A stretch of 64,000 nucleotides of DNA. Origin: Bacillota bacterium (lineage in GTDB: Bacteria > Bacillota > Clostridia > Christensenellales > UMGS416). Of the stretch, positions 57,437-64,000 are shown in pieces. Every line of letters begins with the position of its first letter. Positions within the stretch are counted from its first letter, which is position 1. Below the pieces are notes generated by a model that saw only the letters and a list, made by a program, of their open reading frames with translations, was not told the DNA's origin and made no database searches. Made by a program: the position numbers and the translations under genes. The stretch spans positions 1-64,000 of the forward strand of contig JAEYRH010000016.1 of assembly GCA_023435705.1 (NCBI GenBank), in the 5' to 3' direction.

Positions 57437-58636
57437 TCAGTCTACGAGAACCGGAGCGAAGCTCTCCTGCCAGGGCAGGCCGCAGAGGTTAAGCTGCTCC
57501 ATAAACGGATCCGGATCAAACTCCTCCACATTGTGCACGCCTGGCTTTACCCATGTGCCGTTCATCATGAGCATTGCGCCGATCATCGCAGGCACGCCTG
57601 TCGTGTAGGAGATCGCCTGAGAGCCCACCTCGCGATAGCATTCCTCGTGGTCACACACATTGTAGACGTAGTATGTTACTGGTTTGCAGTTCTTCTTCCC
57701 TTGATAAATGCAGCCAATGTTCGTTTTTCCCTTCGTCCTAGGGCCCAGCGAAGCGGGATCCGGCAGCAAGGCCTTCAAGAACTGCAAAGGGATGATCTCA
57801 TGGCCTTCGTAATTGACGGGCTGGATCGACGTCATGCCCACGTTTTGCAGCACACGGAGATGGTTCAGATAATTGTCTGAGAATGTCATCCAGAACCTGA
57901 TCTTTTCAACACCTTTGATGTTTACAGCCAAAGACTCCAACTCCTCATGATAGAGAAGATAGATGTTCTTTGGCCCGATCTCCGGAAAGTCGTATACCCG
58001 CTTCACGGAGAGTGGTTCGGTTTCCACCCATTTCCCATCCTCGAAAAAGCGGCCTTTTGCCGTCACTTCACGGATATTGATCTCAGGGTTGAAATTCGTG
58101 GCAAACGGGTGGCCGTGGTCGCCGGCGTTGGCGTCCAGGATGTCAATCATGTTGATCTCATCAAAATAGTGCTTTTGCGCATAAGCCGAAAATACGCCTG
58201 TAACACCAGGGTCGAAACCACAGCCAAGCAGCGCCGTGATGCCCGCCTTCTCAAACCGCTCGCGGTATGCCCATTGCCAGCTGTATTCAAACTTCGGCAC
58301 TTCCGGCGGTTCGTAGTTGGCGGTATCCACATAGTTCACATGCGTTTCCAGACAGGCATCCATGATGGAAAGATCCTGGTAAGGCAACGCAACGTTGATG
58401 ACGATGTCGGGATGGAATTGGTTGATGAGCTTGACAAGTTCAGAAACATTGTCCGCATCCACTTGGGCTGTCTGTATCTTTGTTTTTCCATTGGCCAGTT
58501 TGTCGCGCAGGGCGTCGCACTTTGATTTCGTCCTGCTGGCGATGCAGATTTCCTCAAATACTTCCGGATGCTGGCAGCACTTATGCACGACCACACTGGC
58601 AACTCCACCGGCCCCAATGATCAACGCTTTTCCCAA
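57437..58636 (-). CDS. Carboxynorspermidine/carboxyspermidine synthase (saccharopine-dehydrogenase fold)
   Basis: A 399-residue NAD(P)-dependent enzyme. The Rossmann motif is ALIIGAGGVASVVVHKC, with ICIASRTKSKCDAL following strand 2 and YVDTANYEPPEVPKFEYSW, GFDPGVTGVF and DANAGDHGHPFATNFNPEINIREV as family segments. It condenses a diamine with aspartate semialdehyde, giving the substrate of NspC. The start is TTG at 58636, eight to nine bases after GGAGGC. Polyamines made by this route are typical of gut Firmicutes and Bacteroidetes. Confidence 0.94.
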   Translation of the reverse strand: MGKALIIGAGGVASVVVHKCCQHPEVFEEICIASRTKSKCDALRDKLANGKTKIQTAQVDADNVSELVKLINQFHPDIVINVALPYQDLSIMDACLETHVNYVDTANYEPPEVPKFEYSWQWAYRERFEKAGITALLGCGFDPGVTGVFSAYAQKHYFDEINMIDILDANAGDHGHPFATNFNPEINIREVTAKGRFFEDGKWVETEPLSVKRVYDFPEIGPKNIYLLYHEELESLAVNIKGVEKIRFWMTFSDNYLNHLRVLQNVGMTSIQPVNYEGHEIIPLQFLKALLPDPASLGPRTKGKTNIGCIYQGKKNCKPVTYYVYNVCDHEECYREVGSQAISYTTGVPAMIGAMLMMNGTWVKPGVHNVEEFDPDPFMEQLNLCGLPWQESFAPVLVD

Positions 58637-58903
58637 CTCTTTTGCCTCCGTTAAAAGTTAAAGTTCATTTTGTCTGATTATATAAAAAATACGACGATAA
58701 TTCAAGAATATTGCTAAAATAGTATGAGAATTCATCATAATGCTTCATTATTTCACAATCTCTTTGTTTTTCATTACTTTTCATAACAACTTGTTTGTTT
58801 TGCTCTCTATTTGCCAGTGCTATACTCCTTGCTCTTGCTTCATGAAGTGCATGTATTATCAGGGCAGGGAGAATTGCACCATAATGATCAAGCATCACCA
58901 GTA

Positions 58904-59041
58904 ATGGAGGAGCGGAAGTTTAGCAAGAGAATCAGGAGATTAAGGCTGGCGAAGGGCTGTTTTTACCGGCCTGAGGAAGTTATCATTTCCCGTCAATATG
59001 TGCCGGAACTGAAAAGACGATTGTCAGAGGAAAACATATGA
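58904..59041 (+). pseudogene. Truncated LytTR-domain regulator (C-terminal remnant)
   Basis: A 45-codon frame ends in FYRPEEVIISRQYVPELKRRL, which matches the extreme C-terminus of LytTR DNA-binding domains (pattern VxISRxYvxxLK). The rest of the domain, about 100 residues, is missing, and upstream DNA is AT-rich and unlike it in any frame. There is no ribosome binding site before the ATG. The stop overlaps the DUF3021 start by four bases (ATGA), the coupling expected of an intact LytTR-DUF3021 pair. Most simply the pair lost the 5' part of the regulator by deletion. Confidence 0.65.
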
Positions 59042-59466
59042 GCTTCAAGGTTTTTCTAAAAAGATGCCTGATGCAATACTTCATTATAACAACCTGCGTG
59101 ACTGTTGCGATCGCCTTGCTGGGGTTATCCATGGATCCTGCGGCGAGGTTTGGCTATGAGGCCTACTTTTCACCATTGATCTTCGCATTCCTCAGCCTGT
59201 TACCTTCACTTGTGACCTATTCCCGCAAGGAGTTAACCTTACGGCAGACGCTGTTGCGAAAGGTGCTTTACGTGATTGTGCTAGAAGGAATGCTTTTGGC
59301 ATTTGGATTTTGGGCAGGAATACTGCACGGCGCTGCGGACGCATTATCCTTTGGCCTGGCGGTTTTTATAGTGTATCTGGTTGTCAATCTGATCAGCTGG
59401 AAAATTGACAAGAAGGATGCCGATGAGTTGAATAAAACGCTCAAGAGCATGCAGTGCAGAAGCTAA
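59038..59466 (+). CDS. DUF3021 family membrane protein
   Basis: A 142-residue protein with four hydrophobic helices (about 12-30, 45-63, 79-98, 102-120) and a charged C-terminus (WKIDKKDADELNKTLK). DUF3021 proteins usually follow LytTR-type regulators and are thought to control them from the membrane. Here only the tail of the regulator survives. No separate Shine-Dalgarno site is apparent; translation was probably coupled to the regulator gene, so expression today is doubtful. Confidence 0.75.
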   Translation: MSFKVFLKRCLMQYFIITTCVTVAIALLGLSMDPAARFGYEAYFSPLIFAFLSLLPSLVTYSRKELTLRQTLLRKVLYVIVLEGMLLAFGFWAGILHGAADALSFGLAVFIVYLVVNLISWKIDKKDADELNKTLKSMQCRS

Positions 59467-59503
59467 GCATTTAAATAGACATAATTGAGTGGAGAAGATG
59501 TGA

Positions 59504-59558
59504 AAGCGCCCCCCTCCTATATCCAGCCATGTGACTGGGCGTCGGGAGAGGGGCGTTC
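59504..59558. terminator. Long inverted repeat between DUF3021 and the esterase gene
   Basis: AGCGCCCC...GGGGCGTT arms with a further CCTCC/GGGAG pairing, in the gap between converging genes. Probably a terminator, with a weak U-tract. Confidence 0.45.
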
Positions 59559-59588
59559 CATATAATTGAATTCTGTATGATTGGCTTT

Positions 59589-61145
59589 TTACTTCAACGA
59601 ATTCCTTTGGTGCCACTCAAGGGAGTAATCCACCAGGAATTTGATCAGGGGCGGCTGCTCCGCTTCCATATGGGCGCCATCCTTAAAGCACATCTCCTTC
59701 GGGCTTTCGCAGGTATAGGGCTCCCAGGTGGGCAGCTGGGTGCCGTCGAAGTCCGGGCCGTTTGGGTCACCTGTTTTCGCGAAATTGACCCAATACAGAT
59801 TCGCCTGGCGGGACACATCATAGTCCGCGCCACGGTGCGCCGACCTCATATAGTGCAGGTTGTCAAAGGCGTAATCCACATCCACACCATGGGAGCAACC
59901 CAGAGGGTCTTCCGGCCTGGGGTGGTCCATGCAGTAGGCATACATCGGCGCGAACCCACCGCGGCGGGCGGCCCATTCGCACCAGTTCTCCGCGCCAAGG
60001 CATTGCATGGCATAGGTGGCGTTTTTCTTGATCTGCTCCAGGTCGCCGCTGGCGAAGCCGACGATTGCGAGATACTCATCGGCCCGGTCTCCGTAAGCCT
60101 TTCTGGCGCTTGCCTCGAAGGCTTCCAGCGTTTCTTCCTTGGGGGTGATGAGGAAATCCTGCAGCGCGTGGCCTGTCATCATCGGGATGTTTTTCTGTTT
60201 GCGTTTCAGGATGGACAGGGGGGAGGGTTCTGTGACAAAATCGCCGTCGGTGCACATGCTCCAGCGGAAGGTTGGCCGACCAAAGCCCATCATGCCGCCG
60301 GCAAGTGGTTCACGCTGCGCGCAGAACTCCTTGGATTTCTGCAGCAGTGTTTCTCCGTCGATCTTGCGCACGTCATCCAGATTCCTGCAACCGAGCCATT
60401 GCTCAAAGTCTTTGCCCGCCTTTTCCAGGTCTTCCAGCTTCACTTCCGTGATGGGGCTGGGGCCGTGGATGCCGCCGCCGCTCATCACGATGGCTTTGTG
60501 AAAGAGGCCTTCAGTTTTCGGAGAAAGTACTTGAGCAATCACGCTGGCGCCGCCGGCGGAATGGCCAAACAGTGTCACGTTATCAGGGTCTCCGCCGAAT
60601 GCAGCGATGTTTCTCTGCACCCATGCCAGTGCGGCAGCCTGGTCTCGATAGGAGAAGTTGGCACAGCCGTCTTCCCGGTGCTGCGCGGTGATTTCCGGGT
60701 GGGCGAACATGCCGAAGATATCCAGCCGGTAGTTCATGCTCACGAACACGACGCCGCGGCTGGCAAACTTGGTGCCTTCAAACACGGGCTGGAAGCTGTC
60801 TCCGGTCACGAAGCCGCCGCCAAAGATCCAGACCATCACAGGTAGTTTATCTTCTTTGGATTTTGCCGGTGTCCAGACATTCAGATAAAGGCAGTCTTCT
60901 TTCGCTGGGATCTCATTGTAACCCCAGTTTCTGGAGTCTTGCGGAGGGAGGTTCCGCATGGGCACAGCGGGGGGCTCCATGCAGTCGCGGACACCCTGCC
61001 AGGGCACCACGGGCTGCGGCGCGCGCCAGCGCAAAGCACCCACCGGAGGCTGCGCATAAGGAATGCCGCGAAACATGGTGACGTTCAGGTCACTGGAGGT
61101 GACACCACGAACCTCGCCGGAATCGATTCTGGTCTGCTTGATCAT
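59589..61145 (-). CDS. Type B carboxylesterase
   Basis: A 518-residue alpha/beta hydrolase of the carboxylesterase/cholinesterase family. FRGIPYAQPPVGALRWRAPQPV near the start, EDCLYLNVWTP, the oxyanion loop VMVWIFGGGFVTG, and the nucleophile in FGHSAGGASVIAQVLSPK. The catalytic histidine is probably in GCSHGVDVDYAF near the C-terminus. There is no signal peptide, so it is cytoplasmic. ATG at 61145 follows AAGGAG; the frame upstream to 61181 lacks a site. Natural substrate unknown. Confidence 0.9.
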   Translation of the reverse strand: MIKQTRIDSGEVRGVTSSDLNVTMFRGIPYAQPPVGALRWRAPQPVVPWQGVRDCMEPPAVPMRNLPPQDSRNWGYNEIPAKEDCLYLNVWTPAKSKEDKLPVMVWIFGGGFVTGDSFQPVFEGTKFASRGVVFVSMNYRLDIFGMFAHPEITAQHREDGCANFSYRDQAAALAWVQRNIAAFGGDPDNVTLFGHSAGGASVIAQVLSPKTEGLFHKAIVMSGGGIHGPSPITEVKLEDLEKAGKDFEQWLGCRNLDDVRKIDGETLLQKSKEFCAQREPLAGGMMGFGRPTFRWSMCTDGDFVTEPSPLSILKRKQKNIPMMTGHALQDFLITPKEETLEAFEASARKAYGDRADEYLAIVGFASGDLEQIKKNATYAMQCLGAENWCEWAARRGGFAPMYAYCMDHPRPEDPLGCSHGVDVDYAFDNLHYMRSAHRGADYDVSRQANLYWVNFAKTGDPNGPDFDGTQLPTWEPYTCESPKEMCFKDGAHMEAEQPPLIKFLVDYSLEWHQRNSLK

Positions 61146-61227
61146 TGCATTGCTCCTTCCCATACATAACAGAATAAGCATACTAATTCATTATAACTCA
61201 AAATGATAAATATGGATACGGACATAT

Positions 61228-61256
61228 CAAAAATTCGCGGTTGTGAAACCGCGAAT
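61228..61256 (-). terminator. Terminator of the iron-alcohol-dehydrogenase gene
   Basis: ATTCGCGGTT (61233-61242), GTGA, AACCGCGAAT (61247-61256); on the minus strand it is followed by TTTTTGAT. Confidence 0.85.
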
Positions 61257-61299
61257 CATGATCTCTACAAGGCTATTTATTTGCTTAAAACACCTTATT

Positions 61300-62454
61300 T
61301 CAACGGCAATTATATGCCTTTTGAAACAGCTCCAGATATCCCTCTTTGGTGATCTCTCTAGGGTTGCTTCCGTTGGAACCGTTTTTCACCGACATCTCCG
61401 CCAGCAGCTCGAAATCATCCGGATTCACATGCAATGCCGCGATGCCGGGCAGCCCGATTTCCCGCGACAGCATCCGGATGTGTTCAATGCCCCTAGCCGC
61501 AGCCGTCGCTTCATCATCGTCTGCGATGCCCATTGCCCGCGCGATTCGGGCATATTTGTGCTGCGCAGCCGGCAGGTTGTATTCCATCACATAGGGGAGC
61601 AGGATGGCGTTGCACATGCCATGCGGCGCGTCGTAGAGGCTCCCCAACGCCTCAGCCATGCAGTGCACCGATGCTACGTCGGCATGGCTGAAGGATAAGC
61701 CTGCCAGCAGGCTGCCCATCATCATCCGGTCTCGCGCTTCGAGGTTTCCGCCGTTCTTCACTGCTTCCACAATGCTTCCCGCGATATATTCCACTGCGTA
61801 TAACCCAACGGCCTCGGCGATGGGCTCGGTGCAATTGGCGGTGTAGCCTTCGATGGCATGGGTCAGTGCATCGATGCCGGTGGCGGCGGTGGTGAGCGGG
61901 GGCACAGTCAGTGTCAGCTCCGGGTCGATGATCGCGGTTTTCGCCGCGATCGCCGTACTCTTGATTGTGAACTTGAATTTCTCCGTGGTGTCTGTGATCA
62001 CCGAAGAAAAGGTCACCTCGCTTCCGGTGCCTGCAGTGGTGGGGATCGTGAGCAGCGGCAGGCAATCATCCTTGATTTTTCCTTTGCCCTGATAGCTGCG
62101 CACCTTGCCGCCTTGCCGTGCCAACACCGCCACGGCCTTGGCCGCGTCTATGGGGCTGCCGCCGCCGAATGCTACGAGCGTATCAATGGATTGATCACGG
62201 GCCACCTGCGCGCAGGATTCCACGTTGATATCCTTGGGGTTGGCCTCGATACCGTCAAAAACAGTGTAGTGGATTTCTTCCTGTGCAATCAACGTGAGAA
62301 GCCGGGCACACATGCCGGATGTGGAGAGCCCTTTGTCGGTGATGACCATCACCCGTTTGGCGTTGAGTTGCCGGAGCTCTTCACCCACGGTTTTCAGGGT
62401 GCCGGCGCCATACCGGATCCTGGTTGGCAGAAGGAAGTCAAAGGAGAGGATCAT
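61300..62454 (-). CDS. Iron-containing alcohol dehydrogenase
   Basis: A 384-residue group III alcohol dehydrogenase. NAD-binding GGGSPIDAAKAVAVLARQGG, TTAGTGSEVTFSSVI, and the metal site with Asp/His in GIDALTHAIEGY and His residues in SFSHADVASVHCMAEALG and YDAPHGMCNAILLPYVMEYN. Members reduce aldehydes or oxidise alcohols in fermentation (butanol, propanediol, lactaldehyde types). ATG at 62454 follows AAGGAG by seven bases. It is single-gene, between the esterase and the sigY-like operon. Substrate cannot be told from sequence. Confidence 0.93.
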   Translation of the reverse strand: MILSFDFLLPTRIRYGAGTLKTVGEELRQLNAKRVMVITDKGLSTSGMCARLLTLIAQEEIHYTVFDGIEANPKDINVESCAQVARDQSIDTLVAFGGGSPIDAAKAVAVLARQGGKVRSYQGKGKIKDDCLPLLTIPTTAGTGSEVTFSSVITDTTEKFKFTIKSTAIAAKTAIIDPELTLTVPPLTTAATGIDALTHAIEGYTANCTEPIAEAVGLYAVEYIAGSIVEAVKNGGNLEARDRMMMGSLLAGLSFSHADVASVHCMAEALGSLYDAPHGMCNAILLPYVMEYNLPAAQHKYARIARAMGIADDDEATAAARGIEHIRMLSREIGLPGIAALHVNPDDFELLAEMSVKNGSNGSNPREITKEGYLELFQKAYNCR

Positions 62455-62496
62455 AAACAAACTCCTTAAATCTTTACAAGAATTTCATGATATGAA

Positions 62497-62709
62497 TCAA
62501 GATGATTTAGGCTTCTTCTGGCGCACCACACACAACCAATACACAATTAACGCGGTGGGGCAGGAGGTGAGCCCATACAGGCCCCAGAGCCAGGCCTTGG
62601 CGCCGCGTTTCTGCGCGTCCTGGAAAATGAAGATGCCCTGACCCAGCAAAACAACCGCGATCAGCAGCCATTGCCACCATGCCAATTCAGCGTTCCACGA
62701 AACCTTCAT
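62497..62709 (-). CDS. YxlD-like small membrane protein of the sigY-type operon
   Basis: A 70-residue protein with two hydrophobic helices (LLIAVVLLGQGIFIFQDA and the region GLYGLTSCPTALIVYWLCVV) and the FQDAQKRGAKAWLWGLYGL motif resembling the sigma-Y anti-sigma component YxlD. Its start overlaps the stop of the preceding gene by one base (TGATG). Third of three genes with the ECF sigma factor. Role inferred from position and resemblance. Confidence 0.68.
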   Translation of the reverse strand: MKVSWNAELAWWQWLLIAVVLLGQGIFIFQDAQKRGAKAWLWGLYGLTSCPTALIVYWLCVVRQKKPKSS

Positions 62710-63026
62710 CAGTGGGCTCCCTGCGCCTGACGGCGGGCACGAACATACGCAAATGACAGCCCAACGATTGCCCCTCCGAATGCTGCGGCCTGTATCAATA
62801 CAAAGAATGCTTCAAATCGCCCTGATAACAGCACCAAGCCAGACACCAGCGCCAACGCCACCACGATAAACAGGATCAATTGTATTCTCTGCGTGCGCCG
62901 AATCAATGCCTGCTGGCGGTCTACCAGCGCCTTGAAATGGGCGAACTCCGGCGTTGCCACCTCAATCTGATCGAGATTTTTGGCACCTTTATTCAGCTTT
63001 TGCAACAATTCCTGATCTTGATCCAT
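62709..63026 (-). CDS. YxlC-like (DUF5345) membrane protein, likely anti-sigma
   Basis: About 105 residues. A charged N-terminal half (LDQIEVATPEFAHFKALVDRQQALIRRTQR) is followed by two membrane helices (LILFIVVALALVSGLVLL, FFVLIQAAAFGGAIVGLSFA). This matches DUF5345/YxlC, known to restrain SigY in B. subtilis. ATG at 63026 has GGAG upstream and overlaps the sigma factor gene by 38 bases, so translation is coupled to it. Confidence 0.72.
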   Translation of the reverse strand: MDQDQELLQKLNKGAKNLDQIEVATPEFAHFKALVDRQQALIRRTQRIQLILFIVVALALVSGLVLLSGRFEAFFVLIQAAAFGGAIVGLSFAYVRARRQAQGAH

Positions 63027-63555
63027 GGTCTTCCAGCTCCTTTCGTAGTTGCTTGATGCCATTGGAGATCCTGGACTTCACCGTGCCCAGGGGGATTTTC
63101 ATCTGCTGCGCGATCTCCTCATAGCGATAACCAAGCAGGTGATACATGGTCACTGGTGCGCGTGTCTTTTCATCCAGCCGCCGGATCGCTGAGAGCAGAT
63201 CGTCGGATTCGATGAGCTCTCCGTATGGATCATGAGTCAGGTGATCGGCGATGGAATCCTCCATTGGCCGCAGCCGTCTTCCTTTTCTGATTTCATCCAG
63301 CCACCGGTTGCGGGCGATGGTGACCAGCCAAGTGGAGAACTTCGCCTTTTCCGGATCGTAAGCCATAAAGTTGCGGACTGCCCGCTCCATAGCGTCCTGC
63401 ACGGCGTCTTCTGCCGAGGAGGGATCCATCGTCAGCTTTACAAGGTAACGGTAAACGATGGCATAATTCATTTGAAGCAACGTCGCCAAGGCCTGGGCGC
63501 TGCCGCGCCGGGCCTGGTGGATCAGGGCCAGTTCGTTTTCATCGGTAATCGGCAT
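62989..63555 (-). CDS. sigY: ECF RNA polymerase sigma factor, SigY-like
   Basis: A 188-residue ECF sigma factor. Region 2 has YRYLVKLTMDPSSAEDAVQDAMERAVRNFMAYDPEKAKFSTWLVTIARNRWLDEIR; region 4 has VTMYHLLGYRYEEIAQQMKIPLGTVKSRISNGIKQLR. The wording PEKAKFSTWL and the adjacent YxlC/YxlD-like genes point to the SigY group. No promoter with ECF-type elements could be chosen in the 180 bases upstream. Targets may include the distant yxlEFG-like genes. Confidence 0.85.
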   Translation of the reverse strand: MPITDENELALIHQARRGSAQALATLLQMNYAIVYRYLVKLTMDPSSAEDAVQDAMERAVRNFMAYDPEKAKFSTWLVTIARNRWLDEIRKGRRLRPMEDSIADHLTHDPYGELIESDDLLSAIRRLDEKTRAPVTMYHLLGYRYEEIAQQMKIPLGTVKSRISNGIKQLRKELEDHGSRSGIVAKAE

Positions 63556-63718
63556 AAAACCTCAACAACCGGCTTCCCGTCGGTAATGATACGTTTCAAT
63601 CTGTATTATAGTTCAAATTGTTTTGAAAAGAAATTGTTTGATCTGTGCCCGGGCTTCGATATGATTCATTTGGCTATTCAACACAATAATCTTTTTGTAT
63701 AATTCTCCGATGTACTGA

Positions 63719-63747
63719 TTGACGGAAAAGAGTTTGGGTATTATAAT
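63719..63747 (+). promoter_or_regulatory. Promoter of hisZ
   Basis: TTGACG (63719-63724), a 17-base spacer and TATAAT (63742-63747). The predicted leader is about 38 bases. Confidence 0.85.
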
Positions 63748-63791
63748 TACATTAGCATGATAAAGCGATGAATCAATAAAGCGAGGATACC

Positions 63792-64000
63792 ATGAACAAC
63801 CACAAAACGCACCTTCCTCCCGGCATGCAGGATTTCCTGCCGGAGGAGTGCGCCCACAAACGAGACATTGAGGAGAAGGCGCGGCGCTGCTTCTCTTCTT
63901 GGGGATACGACGAGATTGAGACGCCCTGTATGGAGTATATGGAAGCGTTTCGCGGCCAGATTGGGGATTTTGAGCCGGAGCGCCTGTTCAAACTCACTGA
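63792..64000 (+). CDS. hisZ: ATP phosphoribosyltransferase regulatory subunit HisZ (partial)
   Basis: The first 69 codons of a HisRS-like protein that runs off the window. It begins with HLPPGMQDFLPEECAHKRDI and continues WGYDEIETPCMEYMEAF, the HisZ version of the HisS N-terminus. HisZ lacks aminoacylation activity and activates the short form of HisG, opening histidine synthesis. A true hisS lies at 43224-44486, which supports hisZ here. GCGAGG precedes ATG. Only the N-terminal 69 residues can be judged, so a second hisS is not fully excluded. Confidence 0.8.
   Translation, partial: MNNHKTHLPPGMQDFLPEECAHKRDIEEKARRCFSSWGYDEIETPCMEYMEAFRGQIGDFEPERLFKLT

Noticed and set aside
58665..58898. 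A 77-codon minus-strand ORF
   Set aside because: No ribosome binding site, AT-rich low-complexity C-terminus, and no resemblance to any family.
59577..60845. A 422-codon plus-strand frame
   Set aside because: Antisense to the carboxylesterase gene, whose catalytic motifs are clear.
63792..64000. A second hisS
   Set aside because: The N-terminus fits HisZ better and a complete hisS is already present at 43224-44486; only a partial sequence is visible, so this is a preference and not proof.

Overview
The window looks like a chromosomal segment of a spore-forming anaerobe of the class Clostridia (Firmicutes) with moderately high GC. The evidence is a Tlp-type spore protein, the sporulation sigma factor SigH, the sporulation membrane protein YlbJ, a T-box leader, a glgBCDAP glycogen operon, an NADH-linked [FeFe] hydrogenase operon, butyrate kinase, and frequent TTG/GTG starts behind strong Shine-Dalgarno sites. 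No phage, transposase or CRISPR array was seen.

Layout: 0-2 kb holds tlp (minus), tRNA-Arg(CCU) and a CorA-type transporter behind a possible leader peptide. 2.2-13.8 kb is glycogen metabolism: glgB-glgC-glgD-glgA-glgP, then a cyclic-nucleotide-domain/DUF2225 protein, then a GH13 amylase with its own promoter. 13.8-21 kb has sigH, an O-antigen-ligase-like membrane protein, yceD-rpmF, a methyltransferase, an HD protein, ylbJ, and rsmD-coaD-coiled-coil (minus). 21-26 kb has a cytoplasmic receptor joining an [FeFe]-hydrogenase-like domain to an MCP signalling domain, a 0.5 kb gene-free stretch with a promoter, a predicted structured RNA and DnaA-box-like sites, then pfkB-thrB-Mrr_N. 26-35 kb has a CBS protein, an acetyltransferase, an M48 peptidase, the T-box controlled serC-serA operon, and a four-gene flavoenzyme operon.

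34.8-37.5 kb is the most unusual part. A DUF559 endonuclease-like gene sits between two blocks of GC-rich palindromic repeats, with a further solo copy beyond a neighbouring lipoprotein gene. 37.5-43.1 kb is a three-gene hydrogenase operon (NuoE-like, a NuoF-GltD fusion, HydA) with a consensus promoter and a near-perfect Rex-type operator.

43.2-46.3 kb is hisS-aspS. 46.3-50.2 kb is a five-gene operon with an AAC(3)-like acetyltransferase, a WYL regulator, a GyrI-like protein, DUF3788 and a flavin reductase-GNAT fusion. 51-53 kb and 62.5-63.6 kb hold relatives of the two halves of the Bacillus sigY operon (yxlEFG and sigY-yxlC-yxlD), separated by about 10 kb. Between them lie tRNA-Arg(CCG), butyrate kinase, an AT-rich CDI-immunity-like gene, a MoaF-like protein, the carboxynorspermidine pathway, a truncated LytTR gene with DUF3021, a carboxylesterase and an iron alcohol dehydrogenase. 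The window ends inside hisZ.

Functional links: glycogen storage is grouped with a probable ligand-sensing protein. Hydrogen metabolism appears twice, as an enzyme complex probably regulated by NADH through Rex, and as a probable sensor feeding chemotaxis. All functional calls come from reading the sequence; no database search was run.
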